From the NCBI RefSeq assembly GCF_000149955.1, contig NC_030991.1, positions 3,515,232-3,579,231 on the forward strand: a stretch of DNA of 64,000 nt, given 5' to 3'. The position numbers were made by a program, and so were the translations under genes. The notes beneath the pieces are model-generated. The model had not been told where the DNA came from. It saw only the letters and a program-made list of their open reading frames with translations, and did no database searches. Each line of letters begins with the position of its first letter. The stretch's first letter is position 1. Origin of the DNA: Fusarium oxysporum f. sp. lycopersici 4287. Its lineage: Eukaryota; Ascomycota; Sordariomycetes; Hypocreales; Nectriaceae. This document shows positions 46,120-58,680 of the stretch, one piece after another.

Positions 46120-47760
46120 AGTGACGAAATAATGATGCTTGGAAGCAAGGTAAATTGTGATGGCTCGGACTTACAGAAGCGGACTTCTTTCTGTTGACAG
46201 CAATAATCTTTTAGGAAGTAAAATAACACAATCCAGGCTCTGCTTGTCTGAACCGGCGTGTCGAATACAAGACATGCTCTGGCAGGGTTACAAACCGTCC
46301 TCGGGGGCCTCTCCTCTTCTTATACTCAAGAGATCACATCAACTGGCCTCGAGTCGCAGTTGGCGGAGTGAAGTGGGGTCAAGCGGCTCTGCTCTCTGGG
46401 ATGGGATCAGGCTCTGAGACGATGAGGCTCGAGAATGCCTTACCACTATACCAGAGCCGCAGAACCAATTAAAGGGAGGCTACTTTACTCAAAATGTGGG
46501 GACTTGTTGTCGTATTTGGGTTTTGATGGCCGGAAACTTCGCGACGAGCCTCACCCGTTGCGCCCTCGTGTACAAACGTTAGGCCCAACATGTGCCCCGC
46601 CGTAGGCTACTCTCCCAATGTGAATGCCTTTAGCCTCCTCGATACCCCTGCCGTCCCCGTATTTCCGCTCCACCGGCAAGGTAATCAATTTCCTCACCGA
46701 AGGCCAGGGTCCGGCTTGACGTATCATGTCAGTGCTTATCCCTGAACTCGGCCTACAAGGAAGAAGATGTTTAATGACGGGCGATTTTACTCAAGAAACC
46801 ATATGAAGATCGACCATGGCGCACCTGGGAGATGCCTGAAAACGGGCTCGATGACGCTAAAGCCCCAGGGACCCTTGATCCCAAGCAGCGTGTATCTCAG
46901 GGGGCTAGTCAGGGCTGAAACATGAGGCTGAGGAACTTCGCTTTCGGACACCACTGTACCCCTGAGGCTGGCTGGCATAATATTGCTCCTAGACAGGCTC
47001 TCGCTGTTCTGAAGCTTGGCTATTTCTGGACTAGTGTTTGTTCTTCTATCTCTATCGAGGGTGTATCTATCTGTGTCCGAAAATGGATGTGTTGGTCAAC
47101 CTCGATGCCTGGAGCGTCCATCCAATCGGAACGTAAAGTAATTGTTTGTAGCTGTAGGCCCCCACCATACCTAAAACAAAGAGAGTGTGTCAGAAAATGG
47201 AAATTATCTGCGGACTATACTGTACCTATATTTTAATCGCGCCACTTCCTATTAGAATTGAGATAAGTTCGTGATGACAAGATAGCTGGAGGCGGAGCAG
47301 AACAAAAGTGTAAATAAGGAGGTCGTTTGAGAATAGCATTTGTAGAAGAAATACGACGAGGACCAATAGGGTGAAGAATAATCATGACGAGAACCAATAA
47401 TGGCTTCGGCTCTTTTGCTCTTTTCCCCCGTTTATAAATCATCGGCGACTGGGCTTAGTCGGGGGTACCGATCAGCGAAGCAAGCATGGCCTTCCATTCT
47501 AAGCGAGAAGGACAGGTATGGGCCCATATCCAAGCCGGCAAACGCAGTAATGTGACTTAATGACAAGATACAGGGATCCCGCGTTTGTATATCTCTGCCT
47601 TGTCCGTGCAGCCTGAAGTATGCCAAGCTTTTCGCTTCACGTTGACGCCTCCTTTTGCACCTCTGAATCTGAGGAGCGAGACCCATTTTACTTCTGGGGT
47701 CAGAGCAGAGTCACACTATATTAAGATGTCACTCCCCCACATATCATCCGCGGCCACCGA
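46120..47760. other. Intergenic between divergent genes
   Basis: This holds the upstream regions of the BCS1-like gene (left) and the Con7-like gene (right). No supported ORF was found. Confidence 0.45.
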
Positions 47761-47767
47761 TATAAAT
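47761..47767 (+). promoter_or_regulatory. Possible TATA box of the Con7-like gene
   Basis: The bases tataaat lie 112 nt before the ATG at 47873, followed by a CT-rich tract. Confidence 0.4.
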
Positions 47768-47872
47768 CAGTCTTTTTTCTCTCAAGCATCACTACTACTA
47801 CTTCTCCCCGCCGCCGGCAAACACCAGCTTGACTTTGGTCTAAGTTAAACCTCGTTGGTCATTTTCTCAATT

Positions 47873-49137
47873 ATGGAGCTCGCGCAGTCCGGTTCGCAGG
47901 CAGATCACATATCTGCTGCGCAATATCCCGCCGGGCAGGAAGTCAGCTCCTCGACATCGAGGAGTCCCACCTCCAATTACGGCAATCCCCCCCATTCAGC
48001 CCCATCAGGGTCTTTCCTACAGAGCGCCCAGCGTTCATACTACCATGACAACGACACCAAAATCAAAGGTATAACACATTGACAGAACACTCCGCCAATG
48101 ACACAGCCAGATAGGTGCAACCATCAGACTCACCCGGTCAAATCTGACAACAATGCTCCTACAGATCCGCCCATCGCCGCTCCGAACACAACCTACGCGT
48201 CCTATGGGCAGAATTCAACTCATGCGCCCAGCCCAGAAATGAGACACAGCTATTCTTATCCCGGCGGCGGCATGTATGCGTTGCCCCGACCAGATTGGCC
48301 TGGCTACGTTCGGAATGGCGGTGCGCCTCTGACTCTCGGCCCTCCGGCTTATGCTCCGAATCCTGCCTCAACGTCATCACAAACACGGCCTAGCAATGTA
48401 TGTTCAACTCGCGCAGACGAGCACAAGAGGATCTAGAACTCAGTGAAGTGAAAGACGCGTATATTGATGCAGTTGGGACGCGTTAAATCCATCGAGGTTC
48501 ACTTCATATATAGATCATCTGCATTATGATATATGAACCATCACCAAGTCTAACATGTTGACTAGGGTTACTCCTTCGTTCAAGTTCCATCCGTTCCAGA
48601 GAAAAAGAGAACTCGACGACGTCCCGACCAGATTGACCGCATCTACAAGTGTGGATGGAATGGCTGTGACAAGGCATACGGCACACTGAACCACTTGAAC
48701 GCTCACGTTACCATGCAGTCCCACGGACAGAAGCGAGTACCTGGAGGTAAGCCGCTCACAGCTGCAGACTCGTTTCGTTAATGAAGACCGCATGTGCCTA
48801 ACTCATGTCTCTAGAATTCAAGAAGATCCGCGAGGAGTGGAAACAGAGGAAAAAGGAAGAAGCAGCCAATCGGAAGCACCAAGGGGAGCGACAACACCAG
48901 GCCGCAACCGCAGCTGCAGCTCAAAATGGAGGTTGCGAGTCTTGGGAACCATGTGTCCCATCTTACGCCGGCCTAAATGTTCCATTGTGTCCAAGGAGAT
49001 ACCAGCTTGGTCCCCAACAGCATTTCATAGCCCAAAAAAGCACATACGACCCTCATCAACACTCTCAAAGTTGCGAACAACCCAGCCAGTTTCCTTCTTC
49101 GCCTTACGACATACAAAGACTGGGTGTGGCTTCGTGA
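47873..49137 (+). CDS. Con7-like C2H2 transcription factor
   Basis: This is a nuclear zinc-finger regulator of the Con7 type, known in plant-pathogenic fungi as a morphogenesis regulator. Exon 1 starts at ATG 47873 (MELAQSGSQ). Later exons are ~48098-48397 (YALPRPDWPGYV), 48566-48746 (RIYKCGWNGCDKAYGTLNHL, then HVTMQSHGQKR) and 48815-49137 (EFKKIREEWKQRKKEE). The last two junctions are in phase. The junction between exon 1 and the next cannot be joined in frame with the obvious donor at 48069. It needs a less obvious donor near 48010, or the gene carries a lesion. The finger and its flanks match the conserved core closely. A paralog rather than the core Con7 gene is possible. Confidence 0.82.
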
Positions 49138-49926
49138 TTCAATCACTCAGGCTTAGCAGATGGTTGTAGTTCTTGAGACGGCCGAGGCGGATGGTCGAAC
49201 CAGATATGATATTTGCCAATTGATTCCTGTTTCATTTCAATCCCCATAATCTCTAGACCAGCTACTGGACACTCTATGTACTCTGCTGTATACTCTTCTA
49301 GTTATGTAGCAATTCTTTTATTAGTTTCAGGTATATTTGAGCTTATACATATACATTCTTCCACAAGACAGTGGGCTAGGGAGCCACAACATTTTATCGT
49401 GGACTTAGGCATGATGTGAAAGGTTCCCATACCTGAATTGATGCAATTTAAATAAACTTATAGGAGAGCCATAAGAGAAGAAACGTTCACAATAAGCAGA
49501 GTCTTTTTAACAACTCTGCTATATTCCTGACAATAGATGTCACTAATGAAACAACATGCAAAGTGCCAAGAATGCCGTGGCCTATCTACCAATGCGCTCT
49601 TCTCACGATCACAATGGGTCGCTTGTTGTCAACAACATACCTGTCGATAACGTAAGCTGATTTTCAATCGACAAGTGTATTTGCATATATAATATGGAGG
49701 ACCCGAAATTCCTAGTCTAGCATCTATACTGTCCCAGATTTCCAAGTTTCAACCATAGGCTGGAAGAGGTTTTCAAACCTTAGAATCATTGCTGAGGATA
49801 TAGATGGATCTGCAACATGTTGAAGACACTAACTATGAGATCCTTCCTTGCAAAATGTTCATTTCAGCGCTCCATGATCTGCTGCGGTTTCTGTTGTTTT
49901 GTCTTCATCCATATCTAGTGGTGACG
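49138..49926. other. Intergenic, AT-rich, no gene seen
   Basis: No supported ORF was found. Confidence 0.5.
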
Positions 49927-50139
49927 TTAGCAATATACTCTTGTACCTATAGCCAGATCCAAAGGCTCACTCTCTGCTTTCTTTAATGTTGCTTTGCAAG
50001 CACTGCAAGTTTTGGTTTGAGTTTTGGGTTTCCCCTTCTCACCATCGTTGTGGCTTCCTCCTACTTCAGCACAAAGACTTTTAAAGTCGCCAATATATGC
50101 ATGGCATTCGTTGCAGACATACCGTACGATAGCGTACAT
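49927..50139 (-). CDS. Small zinc-binding-type protein, 70 aa
   Basis: This ATG-led frame reads MYAIVRYVCNECHAY, then later KTCSACKATLKK. Two C-x2-C pairs about 35 residues apart fit a small zinc ribbon. It lacks a signal peptide. The start and layout are loosely like the small Cys protein at 25377-25556. Function unknown. The C-terminal few residues may change if a short intron is present. Confidence 0.5.
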   Translation of the reverse strand: MYAIVRYVCNECHAYIGDFKSLCAEVGGSHNDGEKGKPKTQTKTCSACKATLKKAESEPLDLAIGTRVYC

Positions 50140-52478
50140 AGTAGTAACTAGAAGGTAAGGATGGTGAACAACATGCTATAGTAGAAAAGGGTTACTCGCA
50201 AAGAATAAACTTAACCCTAAGACTATACGGAGAGTATGACCAATAACCGCCAACTGCGATAGACAAATAATTGTTTACAACACCTTCCGTGCTCCAGTCG
50301 ACCGATGGCTGTCTATATATACCATATCAGAGCTTATCTCCTTTCTGGCCCTTAACCAGATCAGCAACGTTCACGTGGAGTTTTTGTTGACAAGTCTCTC
50401 ATCCCTGTCTGTCTCCAACATGCTCCACCAAGCTAACGGATGTGGCCTATCGGGTTGTCTCCACAACGCCAGTCATCCAGGACTAGCGTTGCACTACTAA
50501 TTTTGGGAGGTCTGAACGAGGTTTCGGTGTGCGCGCCAACGCCAGCTTCACACCACCCAAGAAGCAACGGTTTGATCATGGCAAAAGAGGCCAACAATGA
50601 AGATTCTGTCCCTAACCCTCTTATCTTTGACGCCTGTGCTGTAGAAAATTTAATGTATTTGCCGACGTGAGGTACTGTAATATTCCGCTGATGAGTGAAT
50701 CCCAAGGTAGCTGAACCTTCTTGTGGATGATATCCTAGCTTTGCCATGGAGAGCTTTCCACAACTTTTGGTGTACGCCGATGCCTAACTTTAACTTCTTG
50801 CTTTTTGTCCTATTTTTATTCAATTCACAATTCTGCGACCACGATCTTTCGGTGCGCGGAACACACAGATACGGCGACATTGACCTCCCTGTCATGGGCA
50901 ACTTGTTGGGCTCGGAGGAGCATACTCTATGCACCAGAATGCGTGGTGAGATAGTAGTAGGATCATCTTAAGCATTGTGCTTTTTTTTCTTCTTTTCGAC
51001 AATGGCTCGTCCTTCCTTCCCCCCGAGATTCGCAAAGACTTTAGCCTGTTCGCCAGCCAACGCAATGTCTTTGCTCGATAGTACCTCGACCCAACTGGGC
51101 ACAACCCATACCAATGAAATCCACAAAGGCCTGTCTAACTGCGAGCGCAATACCAAATATGTCCATGGAATTCGTCGATGGCATCTGTGTGGGCAGGGCT
51201 TTGGCCAGTCATATTACTCGCAAGTCATTGGAAACAATGAACAGTATTAGCATCGGATGCAGTCAGAGAAGACAATTTTGGCCGATATTAGACAGCATGC
51301 TAAAAGCTGGAAGCCCCCAGAAGCGTGGACGTGCAGCACGGCATAACATGTCGGAAATATGCGTACCGTTCCCAGGAATAACACGCACGCGGCTGAGATT
51401 CAGAGATTGCAGGCTAGAGTGACGTTCTAGCATGAATACTAGGAAGGTGAACCTGCAAGTCACTGTACGACACTGAAGACTTCCCAGCATATATTGGAAA
51501 GGACACTATCTCACGAGAACGCTCAACTACCCCGTAGACTGATCCATTGGAGAAATGATGAGTCGACCAAGCCATCGATACTTTTTTTTGGCTCGCCCAC
51601 CTGGGGAATTCCTGCTCAAAAGCACATTGAACGTATCTAGGAGGTCGAAGGAGATAGAAGAGTGAGCAATATGCCGGTCAAGTGTCGGGGTCGTCTTCCT
51701 AGACACACCGCACGGAGGCGCAGTCACCCCACGCAGCTACCCCTCGGTGTTAATCATAATTTTGGTCCAAGAAGGCCAGGGCAGTCACTAGTAATACTAG
51801 GTATACGAAAAGGTTGATGGTAGCTTTGGCAGATGGGCTTTTCCTCGGAAAGACATTTTCACATCTACGGTGGACAAAATTGCACGCTGTCCAGGTGAAT
51901 GGGAGCCTAATCGCGGGTCATTTACTCTCAACGATATGGTCATGGAAAAGATGGATTGGAGCCTAACGAGAGGCAGCCGTGTCCGCCGAAAATGGCAAAC
52001 GCAGATAATATGCCTAGTTCTCATGCAAATTGTGAGCCTAGCCAGACACTAGACGTTGACAAGGAAAGACAACCTTAAAACCCGACATCGATTAGGCTAA
52101 CCGCAACCCCTCGCTACGCATCCCTGTTGGCTTGACCAGCCATGTACAAGCCTACGGCACAGGACCATTTCACACGCTCGTGCTTGCTGAGGGTCCAAGG
52201 CTGCTTTGCTGTGTTGGCCACCCTACAGTCCTTGTCCTTTCCCTATAATACTTTCTTCTTCGCCTTTGCAAATTTCAACTTTCTGTTTATGGTTCTTTTA
52301 ATCGCATCGCATCTTGTCACTACATCACTGTTGTTATTTACCTTACTTACTTGGTGCAAAGCTGCCTCCGACTACAACGACGTTCTAAAACATTCTTCAC
52401 TGTGGCGTCACGTGCCTTTCGCCTCACCGGCCTTGTTTTGAGGCCTTGATTGCATACCAACGCAACCAAGCGCAGCAG
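50140..52478. other. Stretch with weak ORFs only
   Basis: Overlapping short frames at 50723-50971 (+), 50968-51156 (-) and 51114-51422 (+) lack motifs. The minus-strand end GGKEGRAIVEKKKKKHNA near 50968 looks like a basic C-terminus but has no identifiable body. I see nothing I can name. Confidence 0.35.
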
Positions 52479-53840
52479 ATGTCTTCTCATGCCGAGAGGC
52501 ATGGTCACCTCGACGTGACCACGAACCGTGAGGTTGTATCTTGCCACGCCTGCGCAAATGAATGGTATCGAGACGAGAGCGGCCTTAGATGCCCTGAATG
52601 CTATGAGGAGATAATGGAGGTTGTATGCTTTTCGCTGCTGCCACATTATGCCTAGAATGCTAACGATATCCAGATGGATCCCGAAAACGATCCCCGCGGC
52701 CTCGGTCACCATACCTCTGCCTCCACTTCGCCCGAGCATCGCCCATACGACTCGGATCCCGAAGGAGCTGACATACATGAGCATATTCTAATTGAGTTTG
52801 CCTCTGGACGGAGTGCCCGGGTCGGTCCCGATCGCCATCACGACCACCATGATCTTGTCGATGGTCCTATAGAACACGAACAATTTGCTGGACGAAACTT
52901 TGGACCACGCACACTGTTTAGAGGTAGAGCGATCTCTGTGACGATTGTTTCCGGACCTATTCGTGCAACCCCAGCCGGTCCTCCTGAGGCTTCCCAAGAA
53001 AAGTATGCCCGGCCCCTACTTCAATGCTCTAAGCGACCTGGCAGTCTTCGGGTCACGTCTATATCTATGACAATTGGAGCTAATCAACGTACCAGTTTCT
53101 TTCAAAACGTTTCTCGTGATATTGGACCACCATCATTCAGTGAGAACCGAGAGGGCTCAGAAAGCCCTAGAGGCGCTCCGGCTGGCCTTGCTCAAAGATT
53201 ACTCGATGCTTTGACTACGGCCAGCCCGCTAAATCGCACATACAGAGATGCTGTGCATTTTCAAGAGGCCTTGGATCGGCTTATCACTGATCTCATGCAG
53301 GCTAATCCTCAGTCCAACCTTGCGCCTCCAGCTACAGAAGAAGCCCTTAAGAATCTAGAGCGCAAGCTTGTTGACAAGGAATTGCTTGGCTCGGAAGGCA
53401 AGGCAGACTGTACAATCTGCATTGATGAGATGAAGGAGGGGAAGATGGTGGTATTTTTACCTTGCAACCACTGGTTCCACGAGGAATGTGTCACCCTATG
53501 GTTAAAGGAGCACAACACATGCCCCATTTGCCGAGCACCAATCGAGAAGACCGATCGTAGTGGTAGCAACAGTGGCAATGGTAATAACAACAGCGTCGAC
53601 AGCAGCGAGCCTCAAGAGCCGAATTTGGGGCTCAGCTCTAATCAGGCCAGCCCATTCAGAATGCGCGCGTCGTTCATGTTCATCTCACACCAGTATGAAA
53701 CGTTCCACGCCTCCCCTCACGCCCAATCACATCAAATACGATATTCAAGACCTCCAAACGAGAGCCAGAGCCGCCTGAACGAGGCTTTGCGAAATATCCT
53801 GGCACAGCAACAAGAGCGAGAACGCGAACGTGAAAGATAG
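52479..53840 (+). CDS. RING-H2 E3 ubiquitin ligase (RNF115/126-like)
   Basis: Exons 52479-52619 and 52674-53840 join in phase through a 54-nt intron with a ctaac branch site, giving 435 aa. The N-terminus carries a zinc ribbon (C22, C25, C38, C41; CHAC...CPEC) like the ubiquitin-binding finger of RNF115/126. The RING-H2 domain is at about 293-333: CTICIDE, PCNHWFHEEC, then CPIC. This arrangement places it among cytosolic ligases that ubiquitinate proteins with the help of E2 enzymes. The linker is disordered. The tail ends in a repeated RE dipeptide run. The ATG at 52479 is chosen because it brings the zinc ribbon into the protein; the larger ORF alone would lack it. Confidence 0.9.
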
Positions 53841-55259
53841 AGGTACGGCATCTGGATCCAGTTACAGCTCTCGAAATAAGAACACGGGTATGTGCCGCGG
53901 GCTGGATATGTTAGGGGTCTGGAAACACCGGATCTTACTTTTCACGCGCAAGGCTCGACCATGATGTTGTCCGGCATGTTTTTAAGTCTTTATACTCTTT
54001 TGGGCTATGCTTGAAGAAAGGGCATGCGAGTTCGTTTTGCGGTTTCTTTTTGCGGTTTCTTTTGTCTTGACTCGATACCGTTCGAGAAGAGGCCATAAGA
54101 TCCTCCAGTGTTCGCAGGTTCGGGGTAGACGCGCGTATGCTTTGGAGCCTTCTCGGCATTGCGATACATCATGTATGTATGTGGCGAATGTTGGCGCTGG
54201 AAGGGTTTGCTGTCAGCTGCTAATCACGATGTTGACGGAGACTGAGGGGAAGGGGGACGGCCGAAAATTGTTGCCTGCCTACCAAGGCACTTCGTGTTTT
54301 CCCATAATTTACCGAGCTCAAGTCTTTAATGGATTTGATTGGCTGCCGCCTCGGAAATAGATTTGAAGGATCCTTGTAGATGTGACTGAGGGTATTGGTG
54401 ACGTTAAGCCATCATACAGGGGGGCTGACAATGGTTGGATGGTGCCTGAGCGAGACGTAGCATCTCTAAGAGCATTAGGACACGACAACTGTACATGATT
54501 AGAGATTATCAGTAGTATCCGTGGGTGGTGACTCGCACAAATGGACAGGCTGCCGTCGGGGCCTGAGTTTATGCTGGAGCCTTTGGCGATGGGAACAGCC
54601 CCACTATCTCGAAGCCACAAGTGCATCTGCGAAGTCTTGGTGTTGGTTCGATAAACGTATGTCTTGTGAACCCAAATGGCAGGTGTAGTCATGAAACTGA
54701 ATACTGCTAACATACTTCGACCATCTCCCGTTTCACTCAATCAAATCGCCCCAATGGATTGACGGTCCACCGAGATAATGACTTGCACATTCATCTTCGA
54801 ATCTATATGTTTTTTTTTTCAGGATATTCTCTTGCTTCTTCATTGTCCATGTCACCCATCATTCTTTGATTTTGGCCAGCCATGCCACTAGAAAATAGAG
54901 CCATCGCTATTCTGTTTGTAATCTTGACGCTCTTCTTTATGTTAGATCACTAATTACTTGACCAAATTCCTACTTAAGAACCCTGCCGTGGCACTCTACG
55001 CGAATATAAAAGTAGCTCCTTGCCACTGAGTCTTGACTTGGAATATTGAACCAATTACGTATTTGCAAACAAGCAATCGACCAAGACTAGTAACTGAGCT
55101 CAAGTACTTCCAAGCAAATCATGCGTAAAGCCTTGTCTAAATGCGTTTTACAACCAAGGCTCAATGTTGTAAGCCGACTCCTCACAAGCCCAGCAATATT
55201 GAGCCGACGGGAAGGACTCTAAGCATGTGAACTTGTAGGCTTACCCACTGCCTTCACCC
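53841..55259. other. Intergenic, no gene seen
   Basis: ORFs at 54007-54360 and 54318-54740 overlap on opposite strands without motifs. Confidence 0.4.
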
Positions 55260-55601
55260 TTATCTTGATCTGTTCTTGTTACACGAATAGTTACCACAAC
55301 TACAGCTTCCCGTCAAAAGATGGTTGTAATGGGTATCAGCCTCCGGCTCGATACCAGGATCTTTACCGCCGACTTGTAGAGTGGTGCGAAGTCTGTCTTG
55401 CGGGGACTGGATGGCTGCTGGACTAAAGATCAGTTTCTGCGTCTTCGAGCTTGTAGTATACTCACGGGCCTCCGGGTCGATACTAGGATCTCTATTGCCG
55501 ACTTGTCGGGTGGTGCGAAGTATATTTTGTAGGGACTGAATGGCTGCTGAGTTAGGGAAATCAGAGTCTGCGGCTTCGAGCTTTAAGCGCACTGGCGCCA
55601 T
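55260..55601 (-). CDS. Small protein with two internal repeats, 113 aa
   Basis: This ATG-led frame has a TATA box 86 nt upstream. Two repeats of about 45 residues follow each other: AAIQSLQNILRTTRQVG...DPSIDPEA and AAIQSPQDRLRTTLQVG...DPGIEPEA. The repeat is visible at DNA level too. It ends in a Cys/Asn-rich tail (CSCGNYSCNKN). No signal peptide, membrane segment or known family. Conservation of both repeats in frame supports a real gene. Confidence 0.5.
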   Translation of the reverse strand: MAPVRLKLEAADSDFPNSAAIQSLQNILRTTRQVGNRDPSIDPEAREYTTSSKTQKLIFSPAAIQSPQDRLRTTLQVGGKDPGIEPEADTHYNHLLTGSCSCGNYSCNKNRSR

Positions 55602-55686
55602 GTTCAAGTTGGATCTTATGACTTATGAGCTGAGGGTTGGAACGAATGGCGGTTAAAGAGTCAAGCCGTTTGTTCCCTGGCCACAC

Positions 55687-55694
55687 CTTTTATA
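55687..55694 (-). promoter_or_regulatory. TATA box
   Basis: The minus strand reads TATAAAAG here, 86 nt before the ATG of the small repeat protein. Confidence 0.55.
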
Positions 55695-57368
55695 CCCTGG
55701 TGCCGAGCTTGATGGCTAGAGCAGTGTACACACAAAGTTCACGTTGATAGTCATTCTGAGACCGGGGCTGGCGATCCGAGTGGGTGATTCCATGCAGGGA
55801 ATAGCGGGTAGGTGGGGGCAGATGTAATCAACCAATAGCGTTACCGCATTTGTCACTCGTTTTCCGTCCATCCTCCAAGCAATATTCATTTCCTCAGCAC
55901 ACGTGGACCTGATCGCGTAGATAGACCAAGAGGCTTGAGAGTCTCTGAGAGAAACTCTGACGCAAACTCATCAGTAATCAGGAAGGACGCAATGGCTCCA
56001 ACAGGGAGCCCAATTGAGCAAAATGCGGGCAGCCTGGACAGGAGAATGAATGGGCTGGCTAAGACGTGTTTCGATGCACAGGCTCTGAAGCCAAATTGTG
56101 CGACCTGCAGTTGGAGGTAGGGGGTCAGCCAGTGGCTAACGTTTTTGCGACTAGTCCAGTTTCTGGGTTAGGAGGCTCGCAACCCTTTCGCTACTGGTAC
56201 CCGTTTTGGGTGGAGCCTATCAAGCTGCGCTCCACGACTACCTGACACTGAAGATAATCTGTTCGCCCTTGACCCAAGATCTTTGTCGTGAGTATAGTTG
56301 TGTTGACTTTAGCCTGTTGCTTGCTTGTTCGATGGTTATGCATCGATAGCTTTGGGTGTTTTACCGATCCCCATCGAAGAAGGGGTGTCAAAATCAACAT
56401 CTTCAGCTCAGTGTTGTCGGTATCGAATAGTAAAGTTTCATATTTTATTGCTTATTCTTCTTGTCTCTTTTCTTTTTTTGTCTTTTCTTCTTCTAAATAA
56501 ATACAAACCTCTTCAAGAACAGGAGCTGGAGCTCGCTGTTGTGGGCCTAGCGACATTTTGGATGGTGGCTCTCAGCTTCCCCAAAGTCGATTTCTCTCTG
56601 CAGCATTTCGATGATTTTCCAGTCGCGAGAAGATCAGTCTCGAGTTTCGCATGGAGAGAAGTCGATGCTGATCGAGAGTTTTGAATGACCGTGAGAAGTC
56701 GCTAGAACGTCATTGATCGTTCCGGCGTCTTTGACTCGGCTCGGTTTCTCTTCATGACCGTGGTGTGCATTCCTAGACGTTCTGCCTGTATGCTTCCTTC
56801 CTGGTTGATACGCTGGAGTCGAAGGACCGTCTCATTAATGCGCAGCGAATGTATTCAGAGCAGCCTTATACTATAGAGTATAGTAGAGACTAATATAAGA
56901 GGGAAAAAGACAACGAAGCCCAGCAATTGGCATTATGTCGGCTTATGGTCGACAACAGGACAAGAGTGATACTCACAGGACCAATCTCGCACACTGTTCC
57001 ATTAAATAGGTGCCCTATTGATGGAGATAAGAATAATTCAGTCTGCGCGATAACAAAGGGGAGAAGCCTCAGGAGACAGCCAGAAGAAATAAATGGCTGA
57101 TGGAGTTACAGGTACAAATGGAAAGGGCCTTATGCTTGGCCAAGGAGGACTAGACAACAGTGATAATGAAAGTGACGTGAGATAATACAATGGGGAAAAT
57201 AAAACAAGGGAGAGTGGGCGCTAGCCTCCTGTCGTGCGGTTGCCCTCTCCACCACCTGAAAGTGTCATATCTTGATCCAATACTGAATGCTCGCTTCAAT
57301 TGAAACGTCAGGATTGCACACCTGCTGCGGCGACAGTCGTTTGCGTCAGTCAACGCCGCCCAGCCTTT
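55695..57368. other. Intergenic, no supported gene
   Basis: A plus-strand frame at 56325-56684 contains a run of aliphatic residues, but this comes from a pyrimidine-rich tract and I do not trust it. Short palindromic ctatagagtatag sequence lies near 56872. Confidence 0.35.
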
Positions 57369-58680
57369 CTACAGAGTAGAGTCCCATAAAGTCTCCTTTG
57401 ATTCTGTCCCGGCTAACCCGTTTTCAAGCTCAAAATCCTTATTCGATGACTGGCTGGGAATGCCGGTAACACTTTTCTGTCTTCCAAGCGATTCGCGTAC
57501 CTCCTTAACGATTTGGGGAACACATTTTGCTGCATGATAAACAAACCAGCATGCTATCTCCGCATTTTTCAGGAGTTGCAGGCGCCCGATACACCATACA
57601 TAGTCGGCTCTTCTGGAGTAGATGACAGTTAGGACCAGGGAAACGAAACCAACAGTACAGGGACTGGCCATAGATTAGTTTCAATGCCCGTGGCGAGAAT
57701 AAATGAGCTCACATGACGCCAGACCCAAAGGCGAGGGCTGGTTGAAGTTTCTGCTTCCAGCCGATCTTCATCCTCCAGATAACACACTGAGGAAGTGCTA
57801 CAATTAGTAAGCCTGTAAAGAGTTGGATGGCGTCTGAGATCCCTATGATGGCAAAGAGCTCGCAACGAGGTTTACTTTTGCAAAACTCCCCGATGTTGTT
57901 GTGATCATAGCGTTTTCTGTTGACAAGGCCGACAATTACAAGAGTATAGATAACCTGAAGTAGAATGATGAAAAGGCTTCCACTCCATAACAGTTTCTTG
58001 AAACTAATTCTATCGGCCAATACTTGACAGTGTTCAAGCTGGATGGCGATCTTGATGCAGGCGAGAATGGCCAAAGACAAGGATTGGTATACACGTTGAA
58101 ACTGAAATTGGTGAATCACTATTTGAAATGCATTACACAGGTATTGCACTTACCTCCACAGGCTCGACGAGTCCGCCCATTCGTAGATTCCATGTGTGTA
58201 CGTCGTAGCCAGGAGACTGGCTAAACTTGTATAATTCATATACACTGACGCAAAAGGTTACCTGCGGCGTACTCGTCAGTTAAACAACTCAAAGAGCGAG
58301 TAAAAGATGGGAAGCCCGGGGGGGATAGAGGACAACATACTAAGGCACATGAGTTCAAGACTAAAGGCGATGTAAGTCCTCATTTTCTATACCGTACTTG
58401 AATGTGGAGTTTATCAATTACCTTCCGAGATAGCGAATGCGAGATATGACCATGTCCGCTTCCGGTTCCACCACATTTTCCAGTATGTTCGAAGCAAGTC
58501 CAACAAAACTGAACACGCTGCAAAAACAAAAATGCTGACCAAGGCTTGCCCGTTATGGTTTGGGGGAGTATCGAAGTCTGGCATAACTCCTTTCGGCGGC
58601 TCGAGGGCTGGCAGTGCCACGTCGATATCTTGCCCTGTTGAATACATAACGAATGACTGAAGTCGGTAATGTTCTTTCAT
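57369..58680 (-). CDS. Pth11-like seven-helix receptor (fungal rhodopsin domain)
   Basis: Five exons (58680-58422, 58360-58341, 58261-58154, 58101-57713, 57663-57369) sum to 1071 nt in frame, 356 aa. The N-terminus carries the PPKGVMPDFDTPPN start typical of the fungal rhodopsin-like domain of Pth11 and related integral membrane proteins. Seven hydrophobic segments follow, including ALVSIFVFAACSVLLDLL, VYQSLSLAILACIKIAIQL, LLWSGSLFIILLQVIYTLV and CTVGFVSLVLTVIY. YKFSQSPGYDVHTWNL corresponds to the loop with G.H.W in relatives. It lacks a CFEM domain, so it is the short class. A role in surface or host sensing is inferred from the family. The conserved WDDY after helix 1 is replaced by TWSYLAF. 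Confidence 0.78.

Noticed and set aside
56325..56684. Putative membrane protein
   Set aside because: The hydrophobic run comes from a pyrimidine-rich tract; the rest lacks protein-like features.
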